Shown here piece after piece: positions 5,562 to 5,760 of a stretch of DNA of 5,760 nt (its first letter is position 1; the number at the start of each line of letters is the position of its first letter). The DNA is from an uncultured Caryophanales bacterium (lineage in GTDB: Bacteria > Bacillota_I > Bacilli_A > RF39 > UBA660): positions 1-5,760 of the forward strand of contig CAMIXP010000085.1 in the NCBI GenBank assembly GCA_946402785.1, read 5' to 3'. Below the pieces are notes generated by a model. The model did no database searches and was not told the origin of the DNA. It saw nothing but the letters and a program-made list of their open reading frames with translations. The position numbers were made by a program, and so were the translations under genes.

Positions 5562-5760
5562 TTATGCTTTAACTTTTTTATTAATATATATAGTATATCC
5601 TAAACACATAGCTATTAAGATAATACTGCTAATTATATTACTTTCACCCGTAGAAAAAATACTTAGTGAATTAAATACTCCATGGAATATAATGCATGGA
5701 ATTAATGATTTACTTTTATAGAATACCATAACTAGCATATATCCAATTGCTATTGCATAA
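5562..5760 (-). CDS. C-terminus of a CPBP (CAAX-type) intramembrane metalloprotease (partial)
   Basis: The minus-strand frame is open from 5759 to the TAA at 5564-5562, giving 65 residues; the 5' part lies beyond the window. Two hydrophobic segments are visible (local residues 1-14 and about 41-58), ending in a short Lys-rich tail (NKKVKA). Between them, SLIPCIIFHGVFNSLSIF contains H26 and N30 in the HxxxN arrangement of the last conserved CPBP motif, where the histidine helps bind the catalytic metal. The earlier EExxxR and FxxxH motifs would lie upstream and cannot be checked. Bacterial relatives are membrane proteins, some linked to bacteriocin self-immunity or maturation, others of unknown role. 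It converges on the LysR gene, each with its own terminator. Confidence 0.78.
   Translation of the reverse strand, partial: YAIAIGYMLVMVFYKSKSLIPCIIFHGVFNSLSIFSTGESNIISSIILIAMCLGYTIYINKKVKA

Noticed and set aside
5541..5564. Direct repeat ATATCTTA spaced by 16 bp near the end of the CPBP gene.
   Set aside because: It has only two 8-bp copies in AT-rich sequence, which is expected by chance; there is no array or mobile-element context.

Overview
The window is AT-rich bacterial DNA from a low-GC Gram-positive-type organism (Bacillota or a related Mycoplasmatota/Bacilli lineage). Genes have strong AGGAGG-like ribosome binding sites and short hairpin-plus-T-run terminators. A WXG100-type protein and a YhfI-like hydrolase are also typical of this group. 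TGA is used as a stop (coaE and coaD both end on it inside 4-bp ATGA overlaps), so this is the standard bacterial code and not the Mycoplasma code. I cannot name a species.

Layout. Positions 1-516 (+) hold the 3' end of a gene for an unrecognised, probably beta-rich protein. It meets, tail to tail across a symmetric terminator, a minus-strand gene (547-1632) encoding a WXG100-like helical N-terminus, a Thr/Asp-rich linker and a C-terminal domain that looks like a papain/C39-type cysteine peptidase. This is the likely accessory element of the window: a candidate type VII secretion substrate with its own extended -10 promoter.

Positions 1726-4451 (-) hold a compact four-gene operon, read from right to left: a divergent dephospho-CoA kinase (coaE-like), phosphopantetheine adenylyltransferase (coaD), a YhfI/RNase Z-like metallo-beta-lactamase-fold hydrolase, and a TrpH/YciV-like PHP phosphoesterase. 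The genes overlap by 4 bp, overlap by 4 bp, then are spaced by 4 bp, which suggests translational coupling. The first two would carry out the last two steps of CoA synthesis. The PHP enzyme could plausibly clear 3',5'-ADP released when CoA is used to charge carrier proteins, but that link is inference.

Divergently from the operon, across a 90-bp intergenic region with a large AT-rich inverted repeat, lies a complete LysR-family regulator (4542-5444, +). It ends in a terminator that faces the terminator of a minus-strand gene truncated by the window end (5562-5760). That fragment is readable as the C-terminus of a CPBP (CAAX-type) intramembrane protease. No tRNA, rRNA, CRISPR, insertion sequence or prophage signal was seen. 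Every gap between genes is under 120 bp and is described below.
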